64,000 bases of DNA from Pontederia crassipes (taxonomy: Eukaryota; Streptophyta; Magnoliopsida; Commelinales; Pontederiaceae), in contig CM060195.1 of the NCBI GenBank assembly GCA_030549335.1, positions 50,129,975-50,193,974 of the forward strand, in the 5' to 3' direction. Of the stretch, positions 34,630-47,416 are shown one piece after another. Position 1 is the first letter of the stretch. Every line of letters starts with the position of its first letter. Both the position numbers and the translations under genes were made by a program. Below the pieces are notes generated by a model, which worked only from the letters and a program-made list of their open reading frames with translations, did no database searches and had not been told where the DNA came from.

Positions 34630-36303
34630 AGACATTTGGTGAAAGAAAATAATAGTTGGAGAATAGTCTAATTATAAAGTGAAGTTGAAAAAATAAAATT
34701 GAATGACATTTAATAAAATTTACTCGCCCGTATTTGGGCGATATGATTGGTCGGCCACGATCTATTTGAATTATATCTCATTACAAAAAAAATGCACATA
34801 CACAAAAAGATCTAATTTACTCCTGTCGACAAATGTGTTGTCCAAATTACTTTCATCTCTCTTTACAAATGCTTTTTTTTCTTTTCTAGTCGGACACTGA
34901 GTTTTTAGAAGCAGTGTCGAAGGTTCAATTCATGTGATGCTAATTATTATACACATGAGTCACAAATTAAAAGTCAATGTATCAACTAATGTAATAATAT
35001 CGTTTCGCATTGCGTGTTTGATAATAACAAACGAGATTTTTAATATGTTTCTATATTTATAAGAATTTGAATTCCAAACCTTAGTTAACTTATAAGGAAG
35101 CACTTATATAATTACAAATGCTTTTATCTACCACGCCATTTTAAATCGCTCTGGCGGTGTCTAGAAACATCATTTGTATCCTCATCCCCATCCCCTGCAT
35201 GCGAAGGTTAAAGCAATTTACTTATTTTATCACTCCACTGTCCAGTTTCCGTGCTTGGGTTGCTTAACGTGGCGGATGAAACATCATTACCATTCCAAAC
35301 CTTTTTTTTTTCTCTTTCTTTTTATTGTTTTAAAGTAATATCCTTTGATTAAATCTATGCCTACTTATGATAATCCTGCTGCATGTTTGATTGGTACTAT
35401 TTTGAATTCTGATCTCATCCTTCCTCGTTTATTTTCTATATGTAGTTTCTAATTAAGACGTTTACGTAGTCTAAACTTTAAACTTTTAGGATCGCATGCA
35501 TCCACAATCCACATACATAATGTTGTGCAAAGAGTCTCAGTTGCTTTGACAACAAGTCTTAAAATGGTCAAGGGATCGGCGGGCAGGTCTCACGGCGAAA
35601 TTTTTTAGTTCTATTTCTAATTTAAAATTGAATAATTAGTTTTATATTCTAATTATTTCTTGAACTGTCATCGGTGTTAACTTTTGTATTTATGGATAAG
35701 TGAAATTGATAATACATAAAAAATGGGTGATGATTGAATGCGAGAACAATAAGATATTATTCATTTTGAATTATTGGTCCATATGAATTTAAAACATCTC
35801 TTTAAAGGTGGACTATTCAATTAAATTATTTTAATATTTAGCTAATGCGTTTTGAAAAGTGAAATTGATAGTTACATATAAATTCAAATCACCTTAAACT
35901 TTTGTTCAATCAAACTATCCTTACATTTGTCAATAATCGTCCCTTCACGAAAGGAGACACATCTCACATTTTATTTGAAATTTAAAATTCAATTTTATCA
36001 CTTGCTTTTTTTGAAGTTTGATTTTTTTTCCTTATATAAAAAAATGTGGCGATAATGTGGCGATCAATTATGTGTATCAACCCAGTCAAGAAACGCCCCT
36101 TTTTCCACATATATGTGATTGGCAGAATAAGAATGGGGGCCATGTCGCAAGTGTGCATCTAATGTTATGTGATTGGCATGGTCTGCACCTTAATTAAAAT
36201 CTTAATTATAACCGCTCAAAGTTCTGGTTGACACTTAATTATAATTAACGAGCTTTTTTGCTTGTCTATTATTTATCCAGTAATTATTCCACTATTTGAG
36301 CAC
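34630..36303. other. AT-rich intergenic DNA, nothing seen
   Basis: No domain-bearing frame, RNA gene or bounded repeat was recognised. Confidence 0.5.
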
Positions 36304-36306
36304 TTA

Positions 36307-36561
36307 GGCCCAGTTTGGTTCACGGTTACCTATGTATCGGGTTAAGACACATAATCCATTCGATTAGTTTATTTTTTAAATTTGTACCGGATTATCAATA
36401 TTCTATCTTTTATAGAGAATACGTTAACTCTCATATTTTCATTGTTTGTACAATTAACTTTTTAAAAAATGACAACTTTGTTCTTTGTACTTTTTGTAGA
36501 ATAAGAGGTGTGTTTGATATATTTGCGTATTCAACCGATTAATCCTCAACCAAACGCCACC
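36307..36561. mobile_element. Tourist-type MITE, 255 bp, TTA target duplication
   Basis: The ends GGCCCAGTTTGGTT and (reverse complement) GGTGGCGTTTGGTT are flanked by TTA at 36304-36306 and 36562-36564. A 3-bp TTA duplication with such ends is the hallmark of PIF/Harbinger-derived Tourist MITEs. Non-coding. Confidence 0.85.
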
Positions 36562-37053
36562 TTAAAGTTTAGAGCTAATCAGATCATGTCATCTGCATTA
36601 TTTTTTTTCCCTCAAGAAGACCCATAATATTCAGAAGGCTATTGGTCAATAATTCAATTCAAAATTTGGAAATCAGTGTTTTAAAAATCAATTCACTAAT
36701 CAATTGAATTAACTCAAGGCAATAGAATAAAATTTCATTATCAATGTTTTTTTATTACACCTTATATAATTGTACGCATTCAATAAATCTGAATTGCTAG
36801 ATAATAATTATGTGATTTAGATCCGACCTCTCAAAAGCTCAAAATTAACTTTTTAAAATTTAATCTGTTACATAATCATCATCTACCATTTGTTGGATGC
36901 ATGTTAATTCATTAAAAAAAAAGGGTTACATCCTGCTTAATTCATAAATATTTTGCACATACTTAATTTCAGACTACCCATAGGGTTGGCGAGTTTTCCA
37001 CAATCTCCCTCCCCCTGTCATTGGCTTTCTCTCTCCTCCTAAACTCATCCATC

Positions 37054-37564
37054 TAGGGGTGTTCACCGGGTCGACCCGGTGAACTCGGAAATTTGACCCG
37101 ACCCGAGGATCCGGCTCAGTGGTCGGGCCGACCCATCGGGTCGGGTTCGGATTGGATTTTCCGATCGGAGTTGACCCCATCCGATCCGATGACCCATTTT
37201 TTTTTCTTTTTTAAATTATTTTTTAGTTAAATATATAGTTTATATCATCTAAAATCTAAAAAAAGTATGAAATAAACTATTTTAAATGTAAAAAAGTATA
37301 TAGATATTAAAAACAATATTTTTGGTATTTAAAAAGTACTTTATTTTGTATTAAAAATAAAATAATAAATATTTTTATATTAAAAAACAAAAAAAATAAA
37401 AAAAGAAAAAGAGTGGTCGAATAACCCGACCACCCGACCTGACCCCGGTCAGGTCGAGTCATAACCAAAAAATAAGAGGGACCCGACCCGGCCAAGCTTC
37501 GTCGGATCGAGTCGGATCGGGTTTGTTCACGGGTTGAATCAAACCGGACCCGTGAACGCCCCAA
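37054..37564. mobile_element. hAT-type MITE, 511 bp, 8-bp TSD, upstream of the zinc-finger gene
   Basis: Flanked by CATCCATC at 37046-37053 and 37565-37572. The ends are TAGGGGTGTTCACCGGGTC and, inverted, TTGGGGCGTTCACGGGTC. Both sides are rich in GGGTCGGGTC/GACCCGACCC runs and the middle is AT-rich. An 8-bp duplication is typical of hAT. Its right end is 184 bp upstream of the ATG at 37748, so it may supply part of the promoter or leader. Confidence 0.85.
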
Positions 37565-37887
37565 CATCCATCCATACAAATCCTGGCCTTCTTTCTTTCT
37601 TCTTCTTATTTTTCTTTTTAATTCGCTCTCTCTCTTCCTCTCCAATAAGTCTACAAGCAACCTGCTTCAGAACACCAAGCAATCGACCCCCTCCCCCCAT
37701 TGCAGGGCTGCTCCTCTCTCCTTTGATCGGCGTAGAATTTTAGGATCATGGGAAGCAAAGCAGGTGGCGGTGGCGCCGCTGCATCGCCGGCGCCGCCGTC
37801 CGTCGTGGTGTGCTGCATGTGCGGCGATCATGGCCTGGCGCAGGAGCTGTTCCGGTGCAAGGTCTGCCTCGTTAGATCTCAGCACAA

Positions 37888-39180
37888 GTAAGGGAACGAG
37901 TCCCTCTTCTACCTTCTCCTTTCCTTTGTTGCTTCTTCTGCTGCTTGTTAATTTGCATACAATTGTTCGACCTGTTTGCCATATATATATCAAAAGCTTC
38001 AACATTCCAAACCGATCGTGAAACGCAGACAGCAAGACATCAAATCCACGCATCGATTTGGCGTGATCTCAGATCCAACCAAACATCTTAAATGAAATCT
38101 ATCGGAGAACAGTTAATTCAGTAGTTTATCGTTTACTTTTGCCAGCTAGCATCAGTTGCAAAATGGTGTTGTCTGTCGTTATTTCATGAATCTACAACTC
38201 GACTGTAGCTGCAAACCTGCAAGCTCACAACAGTTCCTTCGGTGCTTCTTCCAATATCAAGTGCTGTTTAGATGTACTCTCGGACACCTCCTTCCAGTTC
38301 CAGCTAAGTAATCTGACAACAATTTCATGAACAGTGACATAGAAGTTACATATGGTACACACATAAAGGTAAAACCAAAAAAGAAACGGTAAGACAAAAA
38401 CGCACAGGTATTAATATCAGTATCAAAAGTGAAGGATTTCCATATCAATTTGATGCCCATCTTAAATGATCCCTTGGACCCAACTTGTGGTTATCGTATG
38501 ATCCTAGAGCTTTATGCCAAACATAGTGGGAAGGCTGTACCGCAAGTTTGGTATATATCGCTAGCTGGTGTTGCAGCTCATGCTTCCATATATACACGTT
38601 TGGTTGATTCCTTCACTTCTAGCTGTGACCCCCTCTGGAATATCTCCACCTATCAATTTGTTGATCAGCTTCTGAAGAAGCAAAACCAGCAAACTCATGA
38701 ACTCAACAGGTATTAAATATATCCATTGATATGCAGATGCTGGTGAATATTTATCTTTCGCTGCAATAAATTGCATGCATGTTAATTATGAGATCCTGCT
38801 CTAGCATAATTAAATCTCTATGCCCAATTTTTTCTTTTTACTTTTTATAGTTCTAAAGACTTCCTTTTTTTTCTGCAATCAATAAAGCAAACGGTGTGTG
38901 ATATATGCATGCACTAGTTAGGATGCTTTCCTCTAGTTTCTGTCCTAAACTTGTGCAAAGTTTTACTTGATGAAGAACTCTCAACATCAATGATTCTCCT
39001 CCTTTCGTGATCCTCACAATTTGTTTAATCTCATCAGAAATCGATTCATTAGATTTCGTTCTGCGTGTACATATCAATACAACAGATCATATGTACATCT
39101 ATATACGTACCACATTGATATATATATATATAGATGATGAATTTTGTTCAAGATTCTGCTGAAGTTTTATCTTCCATCAG
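37888..39180. other. Intron of the zinc-finger gene
   Basis: GTAAGG donor and TTCCATCAG acceptor. It contains a short TA run near 39118 and an open stretch at 38429-38716 with no recognisable homology. No transposon was recognised. Confidence 0.7.
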
Positions 39181-39257
39181 ATATTGCAGTGATCTCTACC
39201 CGAAAGCCGAATCCTACCGGGCATGCAATTGGTGTCTGAGAGAGGATGGAGGGAAAG

Positions 39258-40132
39258 TGTTATAAATAATAAAAAGGCGACAGCAACCGACAGAGCAGAC
39301 GACAGGACAGAAGAAATGGAGACTAGAAGAAAGATAAAAAGACCATTTTATTTGAAGGATTTTATTACCAAATAATATGTACACATCAGCAATATAGTTG
39401 ATGTATGACATATAACAAGAATGTAACAGCATGTAAATAACAATTTCAATACATGTAGCAAGAATGTAACAGCATGAAAAAGACATGTAGCAAGAACGTA
39501 ACAGCATGTAAAGGACATGTAAATGACAATTTCGGTTTCAAAAGGGAACCTATAAATAGAATGAAGGCTGGGATGAGAGAGGGATCTCAGAACCAATTAC
39601 AAAGTCATTTTATTTCTTGGAGCGTGGAGTGCTCGAAATCTCCAACCAAGTCCCTACGTTTCCTCCTCTTTCATCTCTTACAGCCGGTTGTTTTTGCTTG
39701 TTTTTGCTACTAACCTCGTGTAGGCACTCGCAAGAATTCCAACTGTGCACAAACAGAGCAAAGATTACAGAAGCAGGGATCAACGTAAATATAGTGAGCC
39801 GAGACAAGAGATCAAGGGATTAAACAAGTACCTGCTAGCTGTATCAGATCTGGAAGTTTCTTCATTCCATAGACAGAACCAGGACATCAACTAGAGATCG
39901 AACACAAGCTGCAACAGATCAAAAATGACGAACTCAGGCAAGACTGCAAACCCTAAAAAAAGAGAAGAAAGAAGTTGCTGATCGGAGAACGGCCAAAACG
40001 AAGACAGATAAGAGGTGAAAGCTTTTATATTTTCTACGGCGGATTCAACGAGGTCTTTTCCTCGGCGCTCGTGCGAATGGGCTCGGCACAGGTGGGCTTT
40101 CTTACAGTGGGCTGGGCTACAGAGTTTTAACA
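39258..40132 (+). repeat. Gypsy-A 5' LTR (875 bp)
   Basis: Starts TGTTATAAATAA immediately after GAAAG and ends GTTTTAACA two bases before the primer binding site. Appears identical to 44977-45851 at an offset of 5719. A CTATAAATAG sequence near 39550 could be its TATA box. Confidence 0.93.
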
Positions 40133-40483
40133 TTGGTGCTCTTGTTGCTGTTCTTGTTGAGTTTTCTACAATCTTGGACAAATCTTGGTATTCTTGAGGA
40201 TTATTTCTGCAACCTTGATTTGTTTTCTGCAACTCTGAGAAGATTTTGATCAATTTGGGAAAGATATTTCTGCAAGTTCTCATATCAGTCTTGACAATCT
40301 TGAGGAGGATTTCTGCAATTCTTGATAACTTTGCACACCTGATACAATTTTGATTACATTAGTAGAGATTCTTGGATTTCTGGTCTCTAATTGAATCTAG
40401 ATTGTTATAATAATTCAGAGAGGAATTATACAGAACAGTTGGTGTGTTTCATTTCTGTTTTATCTTTCCGTGATAATTCTGAA

Positions 40484-43400
40484 ATGGCTGATGGTACAAG
40501 GTGGTCCAGAATGGAGGATTCTATGAACAGACTTCAGACCTTGATAGAACAACAATTTTCTTTTTTCAATGACAAGTTTACTTCTGTAAATGAATCCATT
40601 ACAGCTCTTGGAATTAAATACGATGATCTAAATGCAAGATTACAACATACACCTAGACACAACAGTGATAGTGGAAATCAGAATAATTCGTTTCATTCCC
40701 CAAGTTTATCCAACCGAGGACTTGACTCATCTATTCTATCCAAGAGTATAAAATTAGAACTTCCCAAGTTCTCTGGTTCTGACCCACTGGAGTGGTTATT
40801 CAAAGCTGAACAATTCTTGGATTTTTACAATATAGCTGAAGAATCCAGAATTACAGTGGTATCTTTTGCATTTGATGGAGTGGCCTTGCAGTGGTACAGG
40901 TGGATGTATCAAAATAAGCAACTAAGCTCTTGGACAAACTTTGTTCGAGCCTTGGAAATCAGATTTGGTCCTTCAGAGTTTGAAGATTACCAAGGGGCTT
41001 TATCAAAATTAACACAAACTGGTACTGTTATGGAATACCAGTCCAAGTTTGAGGCTTTATCTAATAGGGTTCAGGGTTTATCAGAATCTTTTCTACTCTC
41101 CTGCTTCATTTCTGGATTACATCCACAGATTAGAAGAGAATTGATGGCATTTCAACCCAAATCTTTGATGCAAGCAATTGGATTGGCTAAACTTCAAGAA
41201 GAAAAATTATTGGATGCTACTGCTATATCCAGACAATCACAATCTAGGCCCCACTATTTTTCACCTCAGCTATCAACAAAACCTTTACAGTTTTCAGGAA
41301 CTAATTCTCAAATAGTTTCTAACACATATTCTGCACAAGGTCCTACTACAAATAGTGCACAAGGTTCTACTACAACTATTACACAAGGTTCTAATCAGGG
41401 AACGGGAACTACACTGCCAGTTAAAAGACTCACTCCTGCTGAAATGATGGACAGACGTGAGAAAGGATTATGTTACAATTGCGATGAAAAATTTCATAAG
41501 GGTCACAAATGTAAACCTAAATTCTTGTTGCTGACAAGATTGGAAGACCAACTTCTTGAAGGATTTGAAGAACTTAATGCTCAAGAGTGTCAACAAGATT
41601 CATTGGAAATCAGTTTACATGCTCTATCAGGCGTGCTTAAACCTCAAACTTTAAGAATGTGGGGTTTTGTGACAGGAATTCCAGTCACGATACTAATAGA
41701 CAGTGGTTCCACTCATAATTTCATACGAGAAGCCACTATTTCCAGATTATCTCTGTCTATTACTCCTTCTAGACACTTTGAAGTAATGATTGGGAATGGA
41801 GACAAGTTACAATGTGCAGGATTATGTTCACAGGTGCAATTTCATATTCAAGGGATGGTTTTTCAGGATGATTTTCATGTATTACCAATTGAAGGGGCTG
41901 ATATGGTTTTGGGAGTTCAGTGGTTGCAGCAACTTGGACCAGTTACAGTTAATTACTCTACTCTCACAATGTCTTTTGTATGGCAGGGTCAAGATATTTG
42001 TTTGAGAGGTGAAAATAAATTGAATATTGATTCAGTATCACATCATCAGTTGAGAAGATTAATTCAATTACAAGATACTATGTCCTACTTTCAGTTGACT
42101 GTTACACCAGAAAATTCTGAGGAGGACATTATTACTAATGAAGTTAAAGTTGTATTGGATAAATATGAGAAGGTCTTTTCGATACCAACTTCTCTTCCTC
42201 CAAATAGGGCAGTTCAACATCACATTCATCTAATACCAAATAGCCAACCAGTCAATGTAAAACCCTATAGATACCCCCATTTTCAAAAAGCTGAAATAGA
42301 AAAGTTGGTAAAAGAAATGTTGGAACAAGGAGTTATACAACACAGTTCCAGTCCATTCTCTTCCCCAGTCCTGTTAGTGAAGAAAAAGGACGGCACTTGG
42401 CGTTTTTGTGTGGACTATAGGGCCTTAAATGGCATTACTATCAAAGATAAGTTTCCTATTCCAACTATAGATGAGCTTTTGGATGAACTTCATGGAGCAT
42501 CAATTTTTTCTAAATTGGATCTCAGGGCAGGTTACCATCAGATCCGAATGCATGAGGATGATATAGGGAAGACAGCTTTCCGAACACATGAGGGTCATTA
42601 TGAATTTTTAGTAATGCCCTTCGGATTGACAAATGCTCCATCTACTTTTCAGGCCATTATGAACAGATTGTTTGCTCCTTATTTGAGAAAGTTTGTGATT
42701 GTATTTTTTGATGATATATTGATATACAGTCTTGACTTGGAGAGTCATTTGCAACATTTGGATATTATACTACAGTGTCTACAGGATCAAAATTTTTATC
42801 TCAAAAAGAGCAAGTGCAGTTTTGCCTTGCCTAAAATTGATTATCTAGGTCATATTGTGTCAGCCAAGGGAGTCGAGCCTGATTGGCAAAAGATTGAAGC
42901 TGTTCAACAGTGGCCACTTCCTATGAACATTAAACAATTACGAGCCTTTTTGGGTCTTGCCGGATATTATCGACGATTTGTAAAGGGATACGCTTCTTTA
43001 GCTAGCCCTTTGACTGATCTACTACAAAAAAACTCGTTTCACTGGACAGAAAAAGCTACCGCAGCTTTTCAGACTATGAAATCTGCCTTAACTTCAGCAC
43101 CTATATTACAATTACCTAATTTCAGTAAGGATTTTGTTCTGGAAACAGATGCTTCAGGAACTGGAATTGGCGCCGTATTACTTCAAGACAATTTGCCTAT
43201 ATGCTATTACAGTAAAAAGTTGTCCAAATCTCTACAGAAGGCTTCAGTTTATGTAAGAGAGTTGTTTGCTATAGTGGAAGCAGTTAAAAGGTGGAGACAT
43301 TATTTGTTAGGTCATCACTTTATCATTAAGACAGATCACAAAAGTCTCAAGGAGATTTTGACTCAAGTCATTCAGACTCCTGAGCAACAGCAATTTTTGG

Positions 43401-45094
43401 CTAAACTCTTTGGCTATGATTATTCTATAGTTTACAAACCAGGGGTGGAGAATAGAGTTGCTGATGCATTATCTAGACAATTCAGTACAGATAGTCAACT
43501 ATTGGGATTGACTATGCCAATCTTCAATATCATTGATCAGATTCGACAAGAATATGAGTCTAACACACAACTTCGATCTTTATTACAAGAAACCTATGAT
43601 GGAATCTCTTCTACATTAGATTTGACAGCTAAAGATGGTTTACTATATAAACAGGGCAGAATTTTTCTTTTACCATCTTCTACTATTATTCCTTTACTAT
43701 TGGAGGAATTTCATTCTACCCCTGTTGGAGGACATTTGGGAATCATCAAGACTTTTAAACGATTAACGGCTGAGTTCTTTTGGCAAGGTATGAGAAAATC
43801 AGTGGAAGATTTTATCCGTAAATGTCAGATATGCCAGCAAATCAAGTATTGTACTACTAGTCCTGCTGGGCTATTACAACCTATTCCTATTCCAGATAGG
43901 GTCTGGGAGGATATATCTATGGATTTTGTGACATGTCTACCAATTTCTAATGGTTTTACATCAGTTCTAGTTGTGGTCGATAGACTCTCTAAATACTGTC
44001 ACTTTGGACCTTTACCTGCCCATTACTCTGCCTCAAAGGTTGCAAAATTATTTTTAGACATGGTTGTGAAACTACATGGTTTTCCAAGGACCATTATTTC
44101 AGATAGAGATTCCATATTTCTTAGTTCTTTTTGGAAGGAATTATTTTCTCTCAGCAGTATCAAGCTTTGTATGAGCTCTGCTTATCACCCACAGTCTGAT
44201 GGCCAGACTGAAGTATTAAACAGGTGCATGCAACAGTACTTGAGAGGTTTTGCTATGGACAGACCCTCTACTTGGTCTAAATATCTACCATGGGCAGAAT
44301 ATTCTTTCAATACTTCCTATCACACTAGCTCTGGGATGACTCCTTTTGAAGTCGTCTATGGTCGTCTACCTCCTACTATTCCTGCCTATATCAGGGATCA
44401 GTCTCAAGTGGAAGCTGTGGATGTTGAGCTTCGAGATAGGGATGAGGTGTTAAAAGTTTTGAAGGACAATTTATCGAAGTCTCAATCGAGGATGAAGAGT
44501 AATGCAGATCAACGCAGGACTGATATGGAGTTTGCGGAAGGGGAATTGGTTTATGTGAAACTACAGCCCTACAAGCAAGGGTCTCTTGCTCAAAGAAGTA
44601 CTCACAAGCTATCGAAACGATTTTATGGGCCTTTTCCTATAGCCAAAAGAATTGGAACAGTTGCTTATGAATTAGTTCTTCCTCCTAATTCTAAGATTCA
44701 TCCTGTGTTTCATATTTCCAAGCTAAAGAAAGCATTGGGAAGAACAGATATTCCTTCTTCTTTGCCAGATATCTCAGACATACATGGTCCTATACTTAAG
44801 CCAGTAGCTGTTGTTGCTACTAGAATCATTAAGCGCCAAGGACAATTTATCAAACAAGTATTGCTGCAGTGGGAAGGACTTCCGGTGGAAGATACTTCAT
44901 GGGAGGATTTTGATCAAGTTACTGATTCTTTTCCAGACCTCAAGGATGAGGTCCAGTTTTTCACCGGAGGGGGAAATGTTATAAATAATAAAAAGGCGAC
45001 AGCAACCGACAGAGCAGACGACAGGACAGAAGAAATGGAGACTAGAAGAAAGATAAAAAGACCATTTTATTTGAAGGATTTTATTACCAAATAA
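40484..45094 (+). CDS. Gypsy-A gag-pol polyprotein, 1536 aa, open
   Basis: The ATG at 40484 is the first in frame; the frame is open further upstream but without an ATG. Domains in order: gag (about residues 90-250), a CCHC knuckle with a longer last spacing ([14 protein letters not shown], near 330), aspartic protease (DSGSTHNFI, near 406), reverse transcriptase (FFDDILIYS near 740), RNase H ([13 protein letters not shown] near 887), integrase with an HHCC-type zinc region (CQICQQ) and DDE core (MDFVT, SDRDS, GQTEV; about 1145-1245), then a chromodomain-like end ([19 protein letters not shown]). No stop or frameshift is present. The last 39 residues are encoded inside the 3' LTR. Together with identical LTRs this looks like a potentially mobile element; activity is not shown by sequence. 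Confidence 0.95.
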   Translation: MADGTRWSRMEDSMNRLQTLIEQQFSFFNDKFTSVNESITALGIKYDDLNARLQHTPRHNSDSGNQNNSFHSPSLSNRGLDSSILSKSIKLELPKFSGSDPLEWLFKAEQFLDFYNIAEESRITVVSFAFDGVALQWYRWMYQNKQLSSWTNFVRALEIRFGPSEFEDYQGALSKLTQTGTVMEYQSKFEALSNRVQGLSESFLLSCFISGLHPQIRRELMAFQPKSLMQAIGLAKLQEEKLLDATAISRQSQSRPHYFSPQLSTKPLQFSGTNSQIVSNTYSAQGPTTNSAQGSTTTITQGSNQGTGTTLPVKRLTPAEMMDRREKGLCYNCDEKFHKGHKCKPKFLLLTRLEDQLLEGFEELNAQECQQDSLEISLHALSGVLKPQTLRMWGFVTGIPVTILIDSGSTHNFIREATISRLSLSITPSRHFEVMIGNGDKLQCAGLCSQVQFHIQGMVFQDDFHVLPIEGADMVLGVQWLQQLGPVTVNYSTLTMSFVWQGQDICLRGENKLNIDSVSHHQLRRLIQLQDTMSYFQLTVTPENSEEDIITNEVKVVLDKYEKVFSIPTSLPPNRAVQHHIHLIPNSQPVNVKPYRYPHFQKAEIEKLVKEMLEQGVIQHSSSPFSSPVLLVKKKDGTWRFCVDYRALNGITIKDKFPIPTIDELLDELHGASIFSKLDLRAGYHQIRMHEDDIGKTAFRTHEGHYEFLVMPFGLTNAPSTFQAIMNRLFAPYLRKFVIVFFDDILIYSLDLESHLQHLDIILQCLQDQNFYLKKSKCSFALPKIDYLGHIVSAKGVEPDWQKIEAVQQWPLPMNIKQLRAFLGLAGYYRRFVKGYASLASPLTDLLQKNSFHWTEKATAAFQTMKSALTSAPILQLPNFSKDFVLETDASGTGIGAVLLQDNLPICYYSKKLSKSLQKASVYVRELFAIVEAVKRWRHYLLGHHFIIKTDHKSLKEILTQVIQTPEQQQFLAKLFGYDYSIVYKPGVENRVADALSRQFSTDSQLLGLTMPIFNIIDQIRQEYESNTQLRSLLQETYDGISSTLDLTAKDGLLYKQGRIFLLPSSTIIPLLLEEFHSTPVGGHLGIIKTFKRLTAEFFWQGMRKSVEDFIRKCQICQQIKYCTTSPAGLLQPIPIPDRVWEDISMDFVTCLPISNGFTSVLVVVDRLSKYCHFGPLPAHYSASKVAKLFLDMVVKLHGFPRTIISDRDSIFLSSFWKELFSLSSIKLCMSSAYHPQSDGQTEVLNRCMQQYLRGFAMDRPSTWSKYLPWAEYSFNTSYHTSSGMTPFEVVYGRLPPTIPAYIRDQSQVEAVDVELRDRDEVLKVLKDNLSKSQSRMKSNADQRRTDMEFAEGELVYVKLQPYKQGSLAQRSTHKLSKRFYGPFPIAKRIGTVAYELVLPPNSKIHPVFHISKLKKALGRTDIPSSLPDISDIHGPILKPVAVVATRIIKRQGQFIKQVLLQWEGLPVEDTSWEDFDQVTDSFPDLKDEVQFFTGGGNVINNKKATATDRADDRTEEMETRRKIKRPFYLKDFITK

Positions 45095-45851
45095 TATGTA
45101 CACATCAGCAATATAGTTGATGTATGACATATAACAAGAATGTAACAGCATGTAAATAACAATTTCAATACATGTAGCAAGAATGTAACAGCATGAAAAA
45201 GACATGTAGCAAGAACGTAACAGCATGTAAAGGACATGTAAATGACAATTTCGGTTTCAAAAGGGAACCTATAAATAGAATGAAGGCTGGGATGAGAGAG
45301 GGATCTCAGAACCAATTACAAAGTCATTTTATTTCTTGGAGCGTGGAGTGCTCGAAATCTCCAACCAAGTCCCTACGTTTCCTCCTCTTTCATCTCTTAC
45401 AGCCGGTTGTTTTTGCTTGTTTTTGCTACTAACCTCGTGTAGGCACTCGCAAGAATTCCAACTGTGCACAAACAGAGCAAAGATTACAGAAGCAGGGATC
45501 AACGTAAATATAGTGAGCCGAGACAAGAGATCAAGGGATTAAACAAGTACCTGCTAGCTGTATCAGATCTGGAAGTTTCTTCATTCCATAGACAGAACCA
45601 GGACATCAACTAGAGATCGAACACAAGCTGCAACAGATCAAAAATGACGAACTCAGGCAAGACTGCAAACCCTAAAAAAAGAGAAGAAAGAAGTTGCTGA
45701 TCGGAGAACGGCCAAAACGAAGACAGATAAGAGGTGAAAGCTTTTATATTTTCTACGGCGGATTCAACGAGGTCTTTTCCTCGGCGCTCGTGCGAATGGG
45801 CTCGGCACAGGTGGGCTTTCTTACAGTGGGCTGGGCTACAGAGTTTTAACA
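44977..45851 (+). repeat. Gypsy-A 3' LTR (875 bp)
   Basis: Preceded by the polypurine tract at about 44964-44976 and followed by GAAAG and the continuing zinc-finger exon. Encodes the stop codon of the gag-pol frame at 45092-45094. Confidence 0.93.
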
Positions 45852-46149
45852 GAAAGCCCTTCCAAAAGAAGCCATTAAGGATCCTGATAGCTCGAGTCCT
45901 AACAGTTCTGAAACAACTGCCACCGGCAGCAATGGCGCCACCTCCGGAGTTAAACTCCACGTGAGAGGGGCTTCTCCGTTGCAGCTCATTAAGCCGATCA
46001 AGAAACTGAGGCTGCTGAATCGATCGGCGTCGGATGTGACCGACCGGATGATACGAAGGAAGGAGCTCACACCGAGCCTAGCGAGGGGGAGGCAAGCATT
46101 CAGGGGGAAGGTCAGAAGGTATAAGCTCTTGGAAGAGGTTTCTAGTTAA

Positions 46150-47291
46150 TTGGTTTGCTCTACTTGACCAACTCTTGAAGTTTCACTACATAAGAGAGTT
46201 AAATTAACTGGAATAAGGGAGTGCCTGCATCTGTTCCTGGTTGAACATGAGGAAGGTTCAATTAGTCTCAGGAGCTTCTTTGTCTTTGAGTTCGTTTGAT
46301 GGCTAGCTTTGTCAGATCATTTGATGGAAGATGAGATCTAGCTCTATGATTAGCCTTTGCATGGATGCATCATTCTGATCTTTTTAGCAGAAAAAAAGGA
46401 CATGGAGTCCCAGTTGGCTATCCATATATTATCTACTTAAATATCATATATTTGTCTTTTTTTTCCTTTTGCAAGGAAAAAAAATGAACTTACAAAATTC
46501 TATATATGTCAAAACAAACCAAACCCAGCTAGTATTCCCATTAGGTCAAGATACGCCATCAATTACGTACAATCTGTATCATTGTTAATGACCACCAAAT
46601 GAGACACAACACCTGACTGATACAAAGTTACAAACATAAAATCAGATTGGTGTGTGTGTTTGTGTGTGTGTGAGAGAGAGAGAGGTTTGTCTCTATTAAC
46701 GTATACCCATGCAATATGCATGCCATTGCAGTGGATGCTGCTTTATGGCCTCTTGTGCTAATCAAAATATTTCTTCATAAGAAAAGGTGGTCATCTGATT
46801 CTGACCATAGAGATTTTTCTTTGCTAAAGATGCATCATTTCCATCTAGCTAGTGATCGAATATCCAATGACAAAAAAAAAATCTTGGCTGTCGACTTCGT
46901 CACTGCACTACGAGACATAATAAACTGAATAAAGAAAAGAGAAAAAAAAATTATGAGGGAGGGCTTATAAAAATATCTGCAAATAAATATGAAGAGGGAA
47001 GCGTCTCTACCCCCAGACAACACACGCTAAACCCGAGAACAATGTGGTAAATTATGTGGCACAAGTACAGAAAACACATCTGATCATGACTTGAGAGAGA
47101 GAGAGAGAACCCCTCCATTTCGTTTTTAGTTGTAGCATATATTGGCATTTCTTTGACTAGAGCAAGTGTGTAGGACCATGGATGCGCGGGCGGGGCTCCT
47201 TTTGAATGGTTGTTGACATGTTTAATTGAGCTGCTAACTATGATGAAGGAAGGGAGTACATCCATGATGATCAAATTAAACACAAACACAT

Positions 47292-47332
<41 letters not shown>

Positions 47333-47412
47333 GAAAAATGTTGGAACTTCGATTTAAGTGAATCATCATCACTGACATCACATTTCATTTAAAATTATGG
47401 TTTCTAAATTTT
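46150..47412. other. 3' flank of the zinc-finger gene and intergenic DNA
   Basis: Holds the likely 3' UTR, GT/GA runs near 46650-46685 and 47094-47108, and a (TA)n run at 47296-47331. No gene seen. Confidence 0.5.
47296..47331. repeat. (TA)n microsatellite
   Basis: Uninterrupted TA dinucleotides of about 36 bases. Confidence 0.9.
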
Positions 47413-47416
47413 AGAA

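Larger units (their letters stand above)
39258..45851 (+). mobile_element. Gypsy-A: intact Ty3/gypsy LTR retrotransposon, 6594 bp, TSD GAAAG
   Basis: Both LTRs are 875 bp and begin TGTTATAAATAA and end GTTTTAACA. GAAAG lies at 39253-39257 and 45852-45856. The primer site begins TGGTGCTCTTG at 40134, and a purine tract GGAGGGGGAAA precedes the 3' LTR. One open gag-pol frame fills the interior. I found no difference between the LTRs when reading them side by side, which indicates a very young insertion. The C-terminal chromodomain-like region suggests a chromovirus-type lineage; the clade is unassigned. Confidence 0.95.
37748..46149 (+). pseudogene. PHD-like zinc-finger gene split by an LTR retrotransposon
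   Basis: Exon 1 is 37748-37887; exon 2 starts at 39181. At 39257 Gypsy-A interrupts it, and the gene resumes at 45857 and stops at 46147-46149. Without the element and one GAAAG copy the coding length is 510 nt, an open frame of 169 aa. The N-terminal half is a plant PHD/RING-like finger with Cys pairs CCMC, CKVC, YC and CNWC and a His just before the exon junction. The C-terminal half is basic (LIKPIKKLRLL, FRGKVRRYKLL). As it stands, translation through the insertion adds two residues and stops at TAA, giving about 74 aa with the finger but not the basic tail. The host gene has no other defect that I can see, so the loss is recent or allelic. Plant proteins with this finger are mostly uncharacterised, so I assign no function. 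Confidence 0.88.

Noticed and set aside
38429..38716. Open frame of 95 codons in the zinc-finger intron
   Set aside because: No homology recognised, lies wholly within a well-defined GT-AG intron, and does not join either exon in frame.
39348..39823. Several open frames in the Gypsy-A LTRs
   Set aside because: They occur identically in both LTRs, on both strands, with no domain; incidental to the LTR sequence.
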